Positions 28,824-37,937 of a stretch of 64,000 nucleotides of DNA are shown here, in pieces. How positions within the stretch are numbered: position 1 is the stretch's first letter; every line of letters starts with the position of its first letter. The notes beneath the pieces are model-generated. The model saw only the letters and a program-made list of their open reading frames with translations, did no database searches and was not told the DNA's origin. The stretch spans positions 124,001 to 188,000 of the forward strand of contig JASCOC010000001.1 in the NCBI GenBank assembly GCA_029959605.1. Reading direction: 5' to 3'. This stretch comes from Lysobacteraceae bacterium PS02340 (GTDB lineage Bacteria; Pseudomonadota; Gammaproteobacteria; Xanthomonadales; Xanthomonadaceae). The position numbers and the translations under genes were made by a program.

Positions 28824-29354
28824 ATGACGCTCGAACTCCGCGACGCCGTCGAAGCCGATTTCGACGCCATCACCGCGCTCTACGGCCGCGAAGTCGCGGA
28901 CGGTGTGGCGACCTACGAGTACGACGCGCCCGACGTCGACGAGATGCAACGGCGCTGGTCGACGATCACGTCGGCCGGCTATCCCTACATCGTCGCGATC
29001 CGCGACGGCGTGTTCGCAGGCTACGCCTACGCCGGCGGATTCCGCACGCGCATCGGCTACCGCTTCACCGTCGAGAGTTCGGTCTACGTCGAACACGCGC
29101 AGCATGGACACGGCATCGGCCGCGTGCTGATGGAGCGGCTGATCGAACTCTGCACGCAGCGCGGCTACCGCCAGATGATGGCGGTGATCGGCCCGCCGCT
29201 CGACGGACCATCCGTGCAGTTCCACCAGCGCCTCGGCTTCGAGACCGTCGGCGTGCTGCCCGGCTCCGGCCGCAAACACGAGCGTTGGCTCGACACCATC
29301 CTCATGCAGCGCGCCCTCGGCGACGGCGCTGCCACTCCTCCTGAAGACGAATGA
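28824..29354 (+). CDS. GNAT-family N-acetyltransferase (phosphinothricin acetyltransferase-like)
   Basis: A 176-residue cytoplasmic acetyltransferase. The acetyl-CoA loop QHGHGIGRVLMERL is at 93-106 and the C-terminal VQFHQRLGFETVGVLPGSGRKH is typical of the Pat/Bar/YncA group, which acetylates amino-acid-like compounds such as phosphinothricin or methionine sulfoximine. It starts five bases after aguB, so an acyl-transfer to a polyamine-related compound is conceivable, but the subfamily points to amino-acid analogues. The natural substrate is unknown. Confidence 0.86.
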   Translation: MTLELRDAVEADFDAITALYGREVADGVATYEYDAPDVDEMQRRWSTITSAGYPYIVAIRDGVFAGYAYAGGFRTRIGYRFTVESSVYVEHAQHGHGIGRVLMERLIELCTQRGYRQMMAVIGPPLDGPSVQFHQRLGFETVGVLPGSGRKHERWLDTILMQRALGDGAATPPEDE

Positions 29355-29358
29355 CCCG

Positions 29359-30591
29359 ATGACCGAACCGATGACCGGCGCGCTGACGCCCGTTGGCGCC
29401 ACGTCCTGGCAGTCGCAGCCGCACGCGATCGTCGAACGCGACGGCGTGCGCTACACCCTGCTCGGCACCGCGCACGTGTCGCGGGTCAGCGTGGAAGCGG
29501 TGGAGGACGCGATCGGCAGTGGCGCCTTCGATGCGGTCGCCGTCGAACTCGACGCGCAGCGTCTGCAGGCGATCAGTGATCCCGACGCGCTGGCCAAGCT
29601 CAATCTCGTCGACGTGATCCGCAAGGGCCGCGTCGCGCTGTTCGCCGCCAATCTCGCACTCGCCGCATATCAACGCCGCCTCGCCGAACAGCTCGGCATC
29701 GAGCCGGGCGCCGAACTCAAGCGCGCGGTCGCGCTGGCCCACGAGCGCGCTCTGCCGGTCGCGCTGATCGATCGCGACGTCGGCCTGACGTTCAAGCGTG
29801 CGTCGAAGAAGCTCGGCTTCTTCGGCCGCATGAAACTGGTCGGCAGTCTGCTCGGCGGGCTGATGGCCTCCGACGAACTCGGCGAAGAGGAAATCGAGAA
29901 GCTCAAGCAGGGCGACATGCTCGAATCGAGCTTCGGCGAATTCGCCAAGAGCAGCCCGGAACTCTACGAGGCGATCATCGCCGAGCGCGACCGCTACATG
30001 GCCGCGAAGCTGCGCGCGCAGGCCGGCACTGCACGCGACGTGCTGGCCGTGGTCGGCGCAGGCCATCTCGCCGGTCTGGCGCGCCATCTCGCCGACGATG
30101 CGCAGGCGCCCGCGGCCACGACCGCCGAACTCGAACACGCGCCCAAGGGCACGAGCGTCCGCTGGGTGATGACCGCGATCACGCTGGCGATCCTGGCGAT
30201 GATCGGCTGGGGCTACTACCAGGGCGGCGCCGAGCTCGGCCGCCAGCTGGTCCAGGAATGGATCGTGATCACGGCCGGCTTCGCAGCGCTCGGCGCACTG
30301 GCGGCGCTGTCGCATCCGCTCGGCATCCTCGCCGCCGCGATCGCCGCGCCCCTCAAACCGATCCGCCCGCCGGGCATCTCGCCCGGTCTGTTCAGCGGCT
30401 TGATCGAGGCCTACCTGCGCAAACCGGCCTACAACGATTTCATGTCGCTGCGCGACGACGCCGGCACGGTCCGCGGCTGGTACCGCAACCGCGTCTCGCG
30501 CACGTTGTTGAGCTTCCTGCTCGCCAATATCGGGTCGAGTATCGGGGTGTGGGTGGCGGGGTTGCGGATTGCCGGCAAGGTGCTCAGCTGA
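29359..30591 (+). CDS. TraB/PrgY-family membrane protein
   Basis: A 410-residue protein. The N-terminal half is a TraB/GumN-like domain with LLGTAHVSRVS at 34-44 and the matching VVGAGHLAGL near 228-237, the GxxH pair thought to bind metal in the TIKI-related protease family. The C-terminal third has three to four membrane helices (about 265-330 and 380-405). PrgY of Enterococcus limits pheromone activity, and a proteolytic role is suspected for the family. It begins four bases after the GNAT gene. Function in this organism is unknown. Confidence 0.85.
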   Translation: MTEPMTGALTPVGATSWQSQPHAIVERDGVRYTLLGTAHVSRVSVEAVEDAIGSGAFDAVAVELDAQRLQAISDPDALAKLNLVDVIRKGRVALFAANLALAAYQRRLAEQLGIEPGAELKRAVALAHERALPVALIDRDVGLTFKRASKKLGFFGRMKLVGSLLGGLMASDELGEEEIEKLKQGDMLESSFGEFAKSSPELYEAIIAERDRYMAAKLRAQAGTARDVLAVVGAGHLAGLARHLADDAQAPAATTAELEHAPKGTSVRWVMTAITLAILAMIGWGYYQGGAELGRQLVQEWIVITAGFAALGALAALSHPLGILAAAIAAPLKPIRPPGISPGLFSGLIEAYLRKPAYNDFMSLRDDAGTVRGWYRNRVSRTLLSFLLANIGSSIGVWVAGLRIAGKVLS

Positions 30592-30741
30592 CGCGTGTGC
30601 TTGGCGCTTGAGTGATGGAAGGTTTCGCTTTCTGTTTCGGCTTGGCCTTTGGGCCCTGCTGCTTTACGGCTCTGCTTTAGTTTTTTGCTTCTCGCTTTGC
30701 GCTTTTGGCTCCAGGCTTTGCTGTGGCTGTGGCTCTTGATC

Positions 30742-31250
30742 TGAATCGAGCCGTAGAGCGAGCCGAGCACCGGAGCCTGGCGTGGCCGAAGAGCAGCCCG
30801 TGTCTGAGCGCAGCGAGTTTGGGCTGCGTGCCGCGTCAGGCGAGGAGCGGAGGGCACCGATGCGGCTTCATCGCATCGGCTCGCGTCCGGCGAAGGGACC
30901 TTTTGGTTCCTTTTGGGTCCATCCAAAAGGGACTCGCACGCGCAGCGGGCGAAAGCCGTGCACTTGTCTCTCGCTTCTCAGCCTTGGCGTTGAGCCTTTC
31001 TGTCGCCAGGCGAATCGCTCGCAGAGCGAAGATCAAGGACAGGGCTTCCGCGCTGTCGCGCGGCTTACTTTTGTCTTGGCAAAAGTAAGCAAAACCGTCT
31101 TCGCCGGACGCGATCCGCCGCGATACGGCCGCGGCGGTCCCCTGCGCTTCTCAGGCGACGGGGCACGCAGCCCAAACTCGCTTCGCTCAGACATGGGCTG
31201 CTCTTCGACCCCGACGCCCTGCGATGCTCGGCTCGCTTTACGGCTCGATT
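30742..31250. repeat. Multi-hairpin inverted-repeat element, copy A
   Basis: An intergenic element of 509 bases filling most of the 756-base gap between the TraB gene and the RND operon. Its ends are mutually inverted: TGAATCGAGCCGTAGAGCGA at 30742 and the mirror image TCGCTTTACGGCTCGATT ending at 31250. Each arm holds gcagccc/gggctgc, an 8-bp hairpin with a 7-base loop (30857-30879 in the left arm, 31115-31137 in the right), then one of two modules. Module X (cttttgg-rich, about 30895-30955) is in the left arm; module Y, with an 11-bp hairpin at 31063-31090, is in the right. Short open frames inside are non-coding repeats. The left flank 30592-30741 is GGCTTT-like low-complexity sequence. 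Confidence 0.8.
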
Positions 31251-31260
31251 GAAGTCGAAG

Positions 31261-31307
31261 GCCGAAAGCCAAAGCCAATGCCAGAATCAAAGCCAAAGCC
31301 AAAAAAA
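31261..31307. repeat. Degenerate AAAGCC hexamer tract beside copy A
   Basis: Imperfect repeats of AAAGCC directly right of the element; the inverse GGCTTT-type tract lies on its left (about 30625-30737). The same skirts occur around copy B (40275-40320 and 40836-40890). Confidence 0.6.
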
Positions 31308-31332
31308 CATGGCGCCCGATCGGGCGCCGTGT
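31301..31332 (-). terminator. Intrinsic terminator of the RND operon
   Basis: The palindrome GGCGCCCGATCGGGCGCC (31311-31328), extended by four more pairs, is followed on the minus strand by seven T residues (A tract at 31301-31307). It lies about 16 bases past the stop of the last pump gene. Confidence 0.88.
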
Positions 31333-31347
31333 ACTTAGAAAGGCTTA

Positions 31348-34300
31348 TCAGCCTACGGCAGCAGCAGGCTCGGCGTGCACACCCCGCGCCCGCCGGATCA
31401 ACCGCACGCTGCCATGCCGCATGTCGTCGAGAATCGCGTAGATCGTCGGCAGGAACAGCAGGCTGACCACCGTCGAGAACGCCAGACCACCTGCCACCGC
31501 GCGGGCCATCGGCGAGTACGCCAGGCCGCCGAGCACGACGGTGTCGCTGAGCGAGATCGGAATCATCGCCAGGATCGCCGTGCCCATTGTCATCAGGATC
31601 GGGCGCAGACGTTCGCGGCTGCCTTCGACCAGGGCCTCCAGTCGCGGCATGCCGCGCCGGCGCAGGTTGTTGATGTGCTCGACCATGATGATGCCGTTGT
31701 TCACCACGACGCCCATCAACACGAGGATGCCGATGAAGGCCATCACGGTGAACGACGTGCCCGTGAGCCAGAACAGCCAGAACACGCCGAAGACCGAGAA
31801 CACCACGCAGCTCATGATCGCCGCCGGGAACAGCAGTGATTCGAACACCGCCGCCATCACCACGTAGATCATGATCACCGCGATCAGCAGGTTGAACATC
31901 ATCTGCCGGCTCGCCGCCGCGTCGTCCTCGAAGCCGCTGCCCGAGAAGCTGTACCCGTAGCCCGCTGGGAACGCGACCGTGTCGAGCACCTGCTCCAACG
32001 CCTTGCGGGCGTCCGGCATCGTGGTCTCGCCGGCGAGATTGGCCTGCAGGGTCAGCGAGGTCTGACGATCGTTGCGGCTGATGCGGCTGGCGGACGGCTC
32101 GACCCGCATCTCCACCAGACTCGTCAGCGGCACGCTGCGGCCATCGGGCGCGCGGACCATGAAGCTGGCGATGTCGGCCTGGTTGAACTGCTCGGCGCCG
32201 GCGAAACGCACCCACACCGGCACTTCGTCCTCGCCGCGTCGGAACTCGCGCAACTGGCTGCCGCGCAGCGCCAGGCCGATGAAGCTGGAGACCTGGTCGG
32301 CACTGAATCCGAACGCGGCCGCGCGGTCGCGATCGACGCGGATGGTGAGTTCCTGGTTGAGGTCGCCCGCCTCGACGCGCACGTCGCGCAGCGCGGGGTT
32401 AGCAGACAGCATCGGGATCACGCCATCGGCGAGTTCGCGCAGCACCTGGGTCGAGTCACCGACCAGCTGCACCTGCACGCCCTGTCCGCCCTGGCCACCA
32501 CCACCGCCGCCCCCCTGCCCGCCGCCCACGCCGACCTCGGCACGCGCCGACTTCGGCAAGGCTTGGCTGATCGCTTCGGACAGCGCCTTGGTGTCGCCCA
32601 CGTCGTCGTTGAAGGTCACGACCGTGCCCGAGTCGTTGCCCTCGCCGAACCAGGAATAGATCTGCTTGATCCGGTAGGTCTCGCGGTTCTCGTCGAGGAA
32701 GGTCTCGAAACGCAGGACCTCGTCGGAGCGCTGTTGCAGGTTGTAGCTGCCCTTCCACTGGTAGTAGATCTGGATTTCTTTGCCGCCGCCGCTGTCGCCG
32801 AACATGTCGAACTTGGTCTTGGTCATCGGCACCAGACTCACGGCGACCACCAGCAGGATGGAGAGCACGGTGATGCCGCGATGCTCCAGCGACCAGCGCA
32901 GGATGCGCGCGTAGCGACGTTGCATGCGCGCGATCAAACCCTTCGGGCTGGCCACGGCAGGCGGCGTCTTCATGCGCGCCGACATCATTGGAATCAGGCT
33001 CACCGCGACCAGCCACGAGGCCAGCAGCGACACCGAAATGGTGATCGCCAGCTGGTTCATGAAGATGCTGATGTTGTTGGTCTCGCCCAGCATGTTGGGC
33101 ACGAACACGATGCAGTGGCACAGCGTGCCGGCCGACAGTGCGATCGCCACATGGCGCGTACCCAGCACCGAGGCCAGCCACGGCTGGTCGGGCATGCGTT
33201 CGCGTTCCTGGTAGATGCTCTCCACCACCACCACGGCGTTGTCGACCAGCATGCCGACCGCGAGCAGCAGGCCCATCAGCGACAGCACGTTGAGCGTGAC
33301 GTCGAAGAAGTGCATGAAGCCGAGCGTGATGATGAAACAGATCGGAATCGCCAACGTGACCATCAACGTCGACGGCCAGTGGCGCAGGAAGAAATACAGC
33401 ACGATGATCGACAGCACCAGACCGATCGCGCCGGCCTCCACCAGTTCCAGCAGCGAGGACGTCACCTCGTCGCCCATGTTCTGGATGACCTTGACGTCGA
33501 TGCCTTCGAGCCCGGGTTCACTGCGCGCGGCCTCGACTTCGGCGAGTACGTTCCGCGACACCTCGACCAGGTTCGCGTCGCGCTCCTTGTAGATCTCCAG
33601 GCCCACCGCGGCGCGGCCGTCCAGACGGCGGCCGTAGTCCATGCGCTGCGGCTTCATGCGCACGTCGGCGACGTCCGACAGACGCAGGCCCTGCTGGTTG
33701 ATGACGAGGTCGCGCAACTGCTGCAGATCCTCGATCTCGCCGAGCGGCTGCACGCGCAGGCGCTGCCCGCCATCGAGAATCTGTCCGGCGGAGACCGAGA
33801 AGTTCAACGCGCGCAAACGCGTCGCCAGTGCATTGAGCTCGATGTCGTGTGCGGTCAGACGGTCGGGCTGGACCGCGATCTCGACCTCGTTCGGCGCCGC
33901 GCCGTTGATCTCCACGCGTGCCACGCCGGGCACGCGCTCGAGCCTGCGCTTGAGCTGGCGGTCGATGAGCTCGTAGCTGCCGGACAGATCGACGTTCGCC
34001 GCCAGGCGCATGCGCAGCACCGGCTGATCGCTGGTGGAGAATTTCTGCACCATGTAACGGCGGAAATCGTCGGGCAGATCGCTGCGGATCGCATCGATGC
34101 GCTCGCGGGCTTCCGATGCGCTGATCGCGATGTTGCGGTCCCAGTCGCTGAACTCGAGAAACACGAACGCGCCGTCTGAAGTCGCCTGCCCGCGCATACG
34201 CTTGATGCCGCTCATCGTGGCCAGCGTTTCCTCCGCCGGGCGCAGCAGGTTCTGCTCCGCCTCGGACGGCGTCGAGCCGGTATACGGCAGCTGCACCACC

Positions 34301-34434
34301 AGGAACGGCGCCGAGATGTCCGGCAGCGCTTCCAGCGGCAGGCGCACCGACGCGATCAGTCCGATCACCACCATCGAGATGAAACACATGATGGTGGTGA
34401 TCGGGCGCCGCAGGCTCAGCTCGGCGATGCTCAT
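31348..34434 (-). CDS. RND efflux transporter permease, second subunit (DN/N relay variant)
   Basis: A 1028-residue inner-membrane RND transporter, start MSIAELSLRRPITTIMCF, with 12 membrane helices and two large periplasmic loops. The TM4 motif is VGMLVDNAVVVVE, keeping the first but not the second Asp of the AcrB D407-D408 pair. The TM10 motif is VVVNNGIIMVE, with Asn where AcrB has K940. This DN/N set is known in a subset of RND proteins and implies a relay unlike AcrB. A glycine-rich insert (GVGGGQGGGGGGGQGGQG, about residues 641-658) lies in the second periplasmic loop. Overlaps the first RND gene by four bases; likely forms a hetero-complex with it. Confidence 0.93.
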   Translation of the reverse strand: MSIAELSLRRPITTIMCFISMVVIGLIASVRLPLEALPDISAPFLVVQLPYTGSTPSEAEQNLLRPAEETLATMSGIKRMRGQATSDGAFVFLEFSDWDRNIAISASEARERIDAIRSDLPDDFRRYMVQKFSTSDQPVLRMRLAANVDLSGSYELIDRQLKRRLERVPGVARVEINGAAPNEVEIAVQPDRLTAHDIELNALATRLRALNFSVSAGQILDGGQRLRVQPLGEIEDLQQLRDLVINQQGLRLSDVADVRMKPQRMDYGRRLDGRAAVGLEIYKERDANLVEVSRNVLAEVEAARSEPGLEGIDVKVIQNMGDEVTSSLLELVEAGAIGLVLSIIVLYFFLRHWPSTLMVTLAIPICFIITLGFMHFFDVTLNVLSLMGLLLAVGMLVDNAVVVVESIYQERERMPDQPWLASVLGTRHVAIALSAGTLCHCIVFVPNMLGETNNISIFMNQLAITISVSLLASWLVAVSLIPMMSARMKTPPAVASPKGLIARMQRRYARILRWSLEHRGITVLSILLVVAVSLVPMTKTKFDMFGDSGGGKEIQIYYQWKGSYNLQQRSDEVLRFETFLDENRETYRIKQIYSWFGEGNDSGTVVTFNDDVGDTKALSEAISQALPKSARAEVGVGGGQGGGGGGGQGGQGVQVQLVGDSTQVLRELADGVIPMLSANPALRDVRVEAGDLNQELTIRVDRDRAAAFGFSADQVSSFIGLALRGSQLREFRRGEDEVPVWVRFAGAEQFNQADIASFMVRAPDGRSVPLTSLVEMRVEPSASRISRNDRQTSLTLQANLAGETTMPDARKALEQVLDTVAFPAGYGYSFSGSGFEDDAAASRQMMFNLLIAVIMIYVVMAAVFESLLFPAAIMSCVVFSVFGVFWLFWLTGTSFTVMAFIGILVLMGVVVNNGIIMVEHINNLRRRGMPRLEALVEGSRERLRPILMTMGTAILAMIPISLSDTVVLGGLAYSPMARAVAGGLAFSTVVSLLFLPTIYAILDDMRHGSVRLIRRARGVHAEPAAAVG

Positions 34435-37400
34435 GTCGCGCTGGCCTCCGCGTCGGGACGATCGGCCGCTGCCCCAAGACGCGTACGTCGGCCGCGTTCG
34501 GCGTAGTAGGCATCGGACTTGCGATCCAGCAGGTCGTAGACCACCGGAATCACCAGCAGGGTGAGCACGGTCGACACCGCCAGACCGCCCATCACCACGA
34601 TCGCCATCGGCGAGCGCACTTCGGCGCCGTCACCGAAGGCCAGTGCCAGTGGCAGGAAGCCGAACAGCGTCGACAGCGTGGTCATGATGATCGGCCGCAG
34701 ACGCGAGCGTGCACCGTCTACCAGCGCCTCGCGCTTGGGCACGCCGGCCTCGCGCAACTGGTTGACCTTGTCGATCAGGATGATCGCGTTCTTCACCACC
34801 AGGCCCACCATCAGGATCAACCCGATGAAGGCGACCACCGAAATGGTGTTGCCCGTCAGCAGCAGGCCGCCGATCGCACCGACCATCGCCAGCGGGATGG
34901 TGAACAGGATGACGAAGGGATGCAGCAGCGATTCGAACTGCGAGGCCATCACCAGATAGACCAGGAAGATCGCCAGCGCGAACGCCATCAGCAGCGAGCG
35001 CATCGATTCGGCGAGCTCTTCGCCCTGACCGCCGATGTGCATGCCGACTTCGGGACCGAGCGGATTCTCGGCCACCATCTGCCGCACTTCGCTCACCGCC
35101 GCGCCCAGATCGATGCCGCGCAGGTTCGCCGAGATCACCGCCACGCGGACCTGGTCGGCGCGGTGGATTTCGCTCGGTCCGACCGTCGCGACCACGTCGG
35201 CCACCGAATCGAGCCGCACCGGCGATGCGCTGCCCGGATTGACGATCAGATTGCGGATGCGGTCGACCGAATCGCGTTCGTTCTCCTGCGCACGCACCAG
35301 CACGTCGATCTTGCGATCGCGGAAGTTGTAGCGCGTGGCCACTTCGCCGCGCACCGCGCGCACCACCGCATCGGCGATCTGACGCGTGGTCAGGCCGAAG
35401 GCGCCGGCGCGTTCCTGATCGAACACGATCTGGATCTCCGGGAAGCCCTGCTCCACCGTGCTCTTGACGTCGGCGTAGTGCGGATTGGCGCGCAGCAGTT
35501 CGGACATGCGCTGGCCGGCCTTGGCCAGACCCTCGAGATCCTGCCCGCGCAGTTCGATCTCCAGCGGCGTGGAGAAGCTGAAGATCTGCGGGCGGGCGAA
35601 ATCGACCGCGACACCCGGATACTTCTGCATCGTCTCGCGCAGGCGCTCGGTCTGCTGCGCTTCGAACTCGCGACTGCCGCCACCGCTCATCACGATGCTC
35701 AGCTTGCCGATGTTCTCGCCGCTCTCGGTCGGATTGGCATCCAGGCGCGTGCCGCTGCCGCTGACGCCGAACAGCAGCTCGACGCCGTCGTCGCCGGTGT
35801 GCGCCTGCTGCACCTCGCGCATGATGCGGTCGGTCTCGCGCAACGGCGTGCCGGGCGGCAGCTTGGCGGTCATCTCGAACCGGTCCTGCGCCAGCTGCGG
35901 AATCAGGTCGGTGCCCAGCAGCGGCACCGCCAGCAGGCTGACCACGAACACCGCGGTCGCGGTGCCCAGCACCAGCCAGGGACGCGCGAGCGCAGCGGGC
36001 AGCATCTTCAGGTAGCTGCGCTCGGCGCGGTTGTAGGGCGTCATCGCCAGATCGCTGGCGCGGCCCATGACCCGGCCGCTGCCGCCCGAGATGAAGCGCC
36101 AGACGCGCACGACCACCCACGCGATGCCGAACAGCACGCCGCGGAACCCGGCGCCGATGCCGCGTCCGGTCGCCGCCAGCGGCTTCTGCCAGCGGCTGTC
36201 CGGATGCCACTGCGGATGCGGCGCCTCTTCCGGAAACGCCATCGGCGGGCGGCCCTTGAGCGAGGCCATCATCGGAATCAGCGTCAACGCGACGAACATC
36301 GACACGCCGACCGCGATCGCGATCGTCAGCGCCTGGTCGCGGAACAGCTGGCCGGCGATGCCTTCGACGAACACCAGCGGCAGGAACACCGCGATGATCG
36401 TCAGCGTCGAGGCGACGACCGCCATGCCGACCTCACGGGTACCGGTGATCGCGGCCTCCAGAACACCCAGCCCGCGCTCGCGCGCCTTGGCGATGCTTTC
36501 GAGCACGACGATCGAGTCGTCGATCACCAGTCCCGTCGCCAGCGCCAGACCGCCGAGTGACATGACGTTGAGGCTCAGGCCCAGCTGGTCCATGAAGAAG
36601 AACGTGGTGATGATCGAGATCGGCAGCGACAGGCTCACCACCAGCGTGCTCCAGCCGCTGCGCAGGAACAGGAAGATGATCAGCACGGCCAGGGTGCCGC
36701 CGATCACCGCGTCGGTCCGCACGTCGTGGATCGCGGCGCGCACGAACTTCGACTGGTCGTCGACGACGGTCAGCGTCATGTCCGGCGGCAGCTCCTTGCG
36801 GATGACGTCCAGACGCGCCTGCACCGCGTCGGCGGTCGACACCGTGTTCGCGTCGCCTTCCTTGTAGATCGCCAGTTCCACCGCCTCGGCGCCGCCGAGC
36901 CGGATGATGCTCTCGCGTTCCTTGAAGCCCTGACGCACGGTGGCGATGTCGCGCAGACGGATCGCGCGGCCGCCGGCGATCGTCGTGCTGCCCGCGCCAG
37001 AGGCGCTCTGCACGGATGCCGCGGCCGCGAGCACCGCCTGCGAACCGCTGGCCGCGGCGATCGCCGCCATCTGCTGCGCGGCGTTCGCGGCGCTGTTGTC
37101 GCCGCCCGATTGCGTGGCGACGAGCATCTCGCCGATCTGCTCGACGCTCGAGAACTGGTTGACCGTGCGCACGAGGTAGCGCTGCGTGCCCTGGTCGAGC
37201 CGGCCGCCGGACAGGTTGATGTTCTCCTGTTGCAGGCGCTGGATGACGTTCTCGATCGGCAGACCGATGCGCGCCATCTGCTGCAGATCGAGCTCGACCT
37301 GCACTTCGTCTTCTAAACCACCACCCACCTTGACCGCGGCCACGCCGATGACGGGCTCGATCTTCTTCTTCAGGTCATCGTCGGCGTAGCGACGCATGCG

Positions 37401-37937
37401 CGTGAGTTCGTCGACGGCATCGCCCTTCTCGCCAGCGGTCAGCGCGAGCCGCAGGATCGGCTCGGTCGAGGGATTGAAGCGCAGCAGCACCGGCGGCGTG
37501 ACTTCAAGCGGCAACTGCAGCGTTTCGAGCTTGTCGCGCACCTCCAGACTCGCCTGGTCCATGTCGGTGCCCCAGGCGAACTCCAGCACCACGTCGCTCT
37601 GGCCGGTGCGCGAGATCGAGCGCAGCTTGCGCACGCCCTTGACCACGCCGACGGCCTCCTCGACCGGTTCGCTGACCAGCGTTTCGATTTCCGACGGCGC
37701 AGCGCCGGTGTACTCGGTGCGCACGGTCAGCGTGGGATAACTGAGGTCGGGCAGCAGATTGACCTTGAGGTTGGTCAGCGCGATCAGGCCGAACAGCATC
37801 ATGCTGATCGCGACCATCCATACCGTCACCCGGCGGCGAGTGGAGAACTCGACGAGATCGAAACGTCCCGTCGGAGCGGCGTGCGGATCCGCGGCCGGGC
37901 CGTCGCCGGCGGGGCCGTCGTGCGGCGCGCCGGCCAT
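34431..37937 (-). CDS. RND efflux transporter permease, first subunit (long form)
   Basis: A 1168-residue RND transporter, longer than AcrB (1049). The proton relay is classical: TM4 LATGLVIDDSIVVLE with both Asp, TM10 GLVVKNAIILID with Lys. Extra length comes from an Ala/Ser-rich insert at about 277-322 in the first periplasmic loop (SAANAAQQMAAIAAASGSQA and onward), a long cytoplasmic segment between TM6 and TM7 (about 555-650), and an N-terminal extension of about 25 residues. The ATG overlaps the adaptor stop by one base (TAATG). Two unlike RND subunits with one adaptor recall MdtABC. Substrates are unknown. Confidence 0.93.
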   Translation of the reverse strand: MAGAPHDGPAGDGPAADPHAAPTGRFDLVEFSTRRRVTVWMVAISMMLFGLIALTNLKVNLLPDLSYPTLTVRTEYTGAAPSEIETLVSEPVEEAVGVVKGVRKLRSISRTGQSDVVLEFAWGTDMDQASLEVRDKLETLQLPLEVTPPVLLRFNPSTEPILRLALTAGEKGDAVDELTRMRRYADDDLKKKIEPVIGVAAVKVGGGLEDEVQVELDLQQMARIGLPIENVIQRLQQENINLSGGRLDQGTQRYLVRTVNQFSSVEQIGEMLVATQSGGDNSAANAAQQMAAIAAASGSQAVLAAAASVQSASGAGSTTIAGGRAIRLRDIATVRQGFKERESIIRLGGAEAVELAIYKEGDANTVSTADAVQARLDVIRKELPPDMTLTVVDDQSKFVRAAIHDVRTDAVIGGTLAVLIIFLFLRSGWSTLVVSLSLPISIITTFFFMDQLGLSLNVMSLGGLALATGLVIDDSIVVLESIAKARERGLGVLEAAITGTREVGMAVVASTLTIIAVFLPLVFVEGIAGQLFRDQALTIAIAVGVSMFVALTLIPMMASLKGRPPMAFPEEAPHPQWHPDSRWQKPLAATGRGIGAGFRGVLFGIAWVVVRVWRFISGGSGRVMGRASDLAMTPYNRAERSYLKMLPAALARPWLVLGTATAVFVVSLLAVPLLGTDLIPQLAQDRFEMTAKLPPGTPLRETDRIMREVQQAHTGDDGVELLFGVSGSGTRLDANPTESGENIGKLSIVMSGGGSREFEAQQTERLRETMQKYPGVAVDFARPQIFSFSTPLEIELRGQDLEGLAKAGQRMSELLRANPHYADVKSTVEQGFPEIQIVFDQERAGAFGLTTRQIADAVVRAVRGEVATRYNFRDRKIDVLVRAQENERDSVDRIRNLIVNPGSASPVRLDSVADVVATVGPSEIHRADQVRVAVISANLRGIDLGAAVSEVRQMVAENPLGPEVGMHIGGQGEELAESMRSLLMAFALAIFLVYLVMASQFESLLHPFVILFTIPLAMVGAIGGLLLTGNTISVVAFIGLILMVGLVVKNAIILIDKVNQLREAGVPKREALVDGARSRLRPIIMTTLSTLFGFLPLALAFGDGAEVRSPMAIVVMGGLAVSTVLTLLVIPVVYDLLDRKSDAYYAERGRRTRLGAAADRPDAEASAT

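Noticed and set aside
30742..31250. CRISPR array
   Set aside because: There are no regularly spaced short repeats with unique spacers and no cas genes; the structure is two inverted arms.
30705..31252. Several 60-160 codon frames inside the repeat element, also at 40486-40932
   Set aside because: They lie in all frames of a palindromic repeat, differ between copies and have no domain; treated as non-coding.
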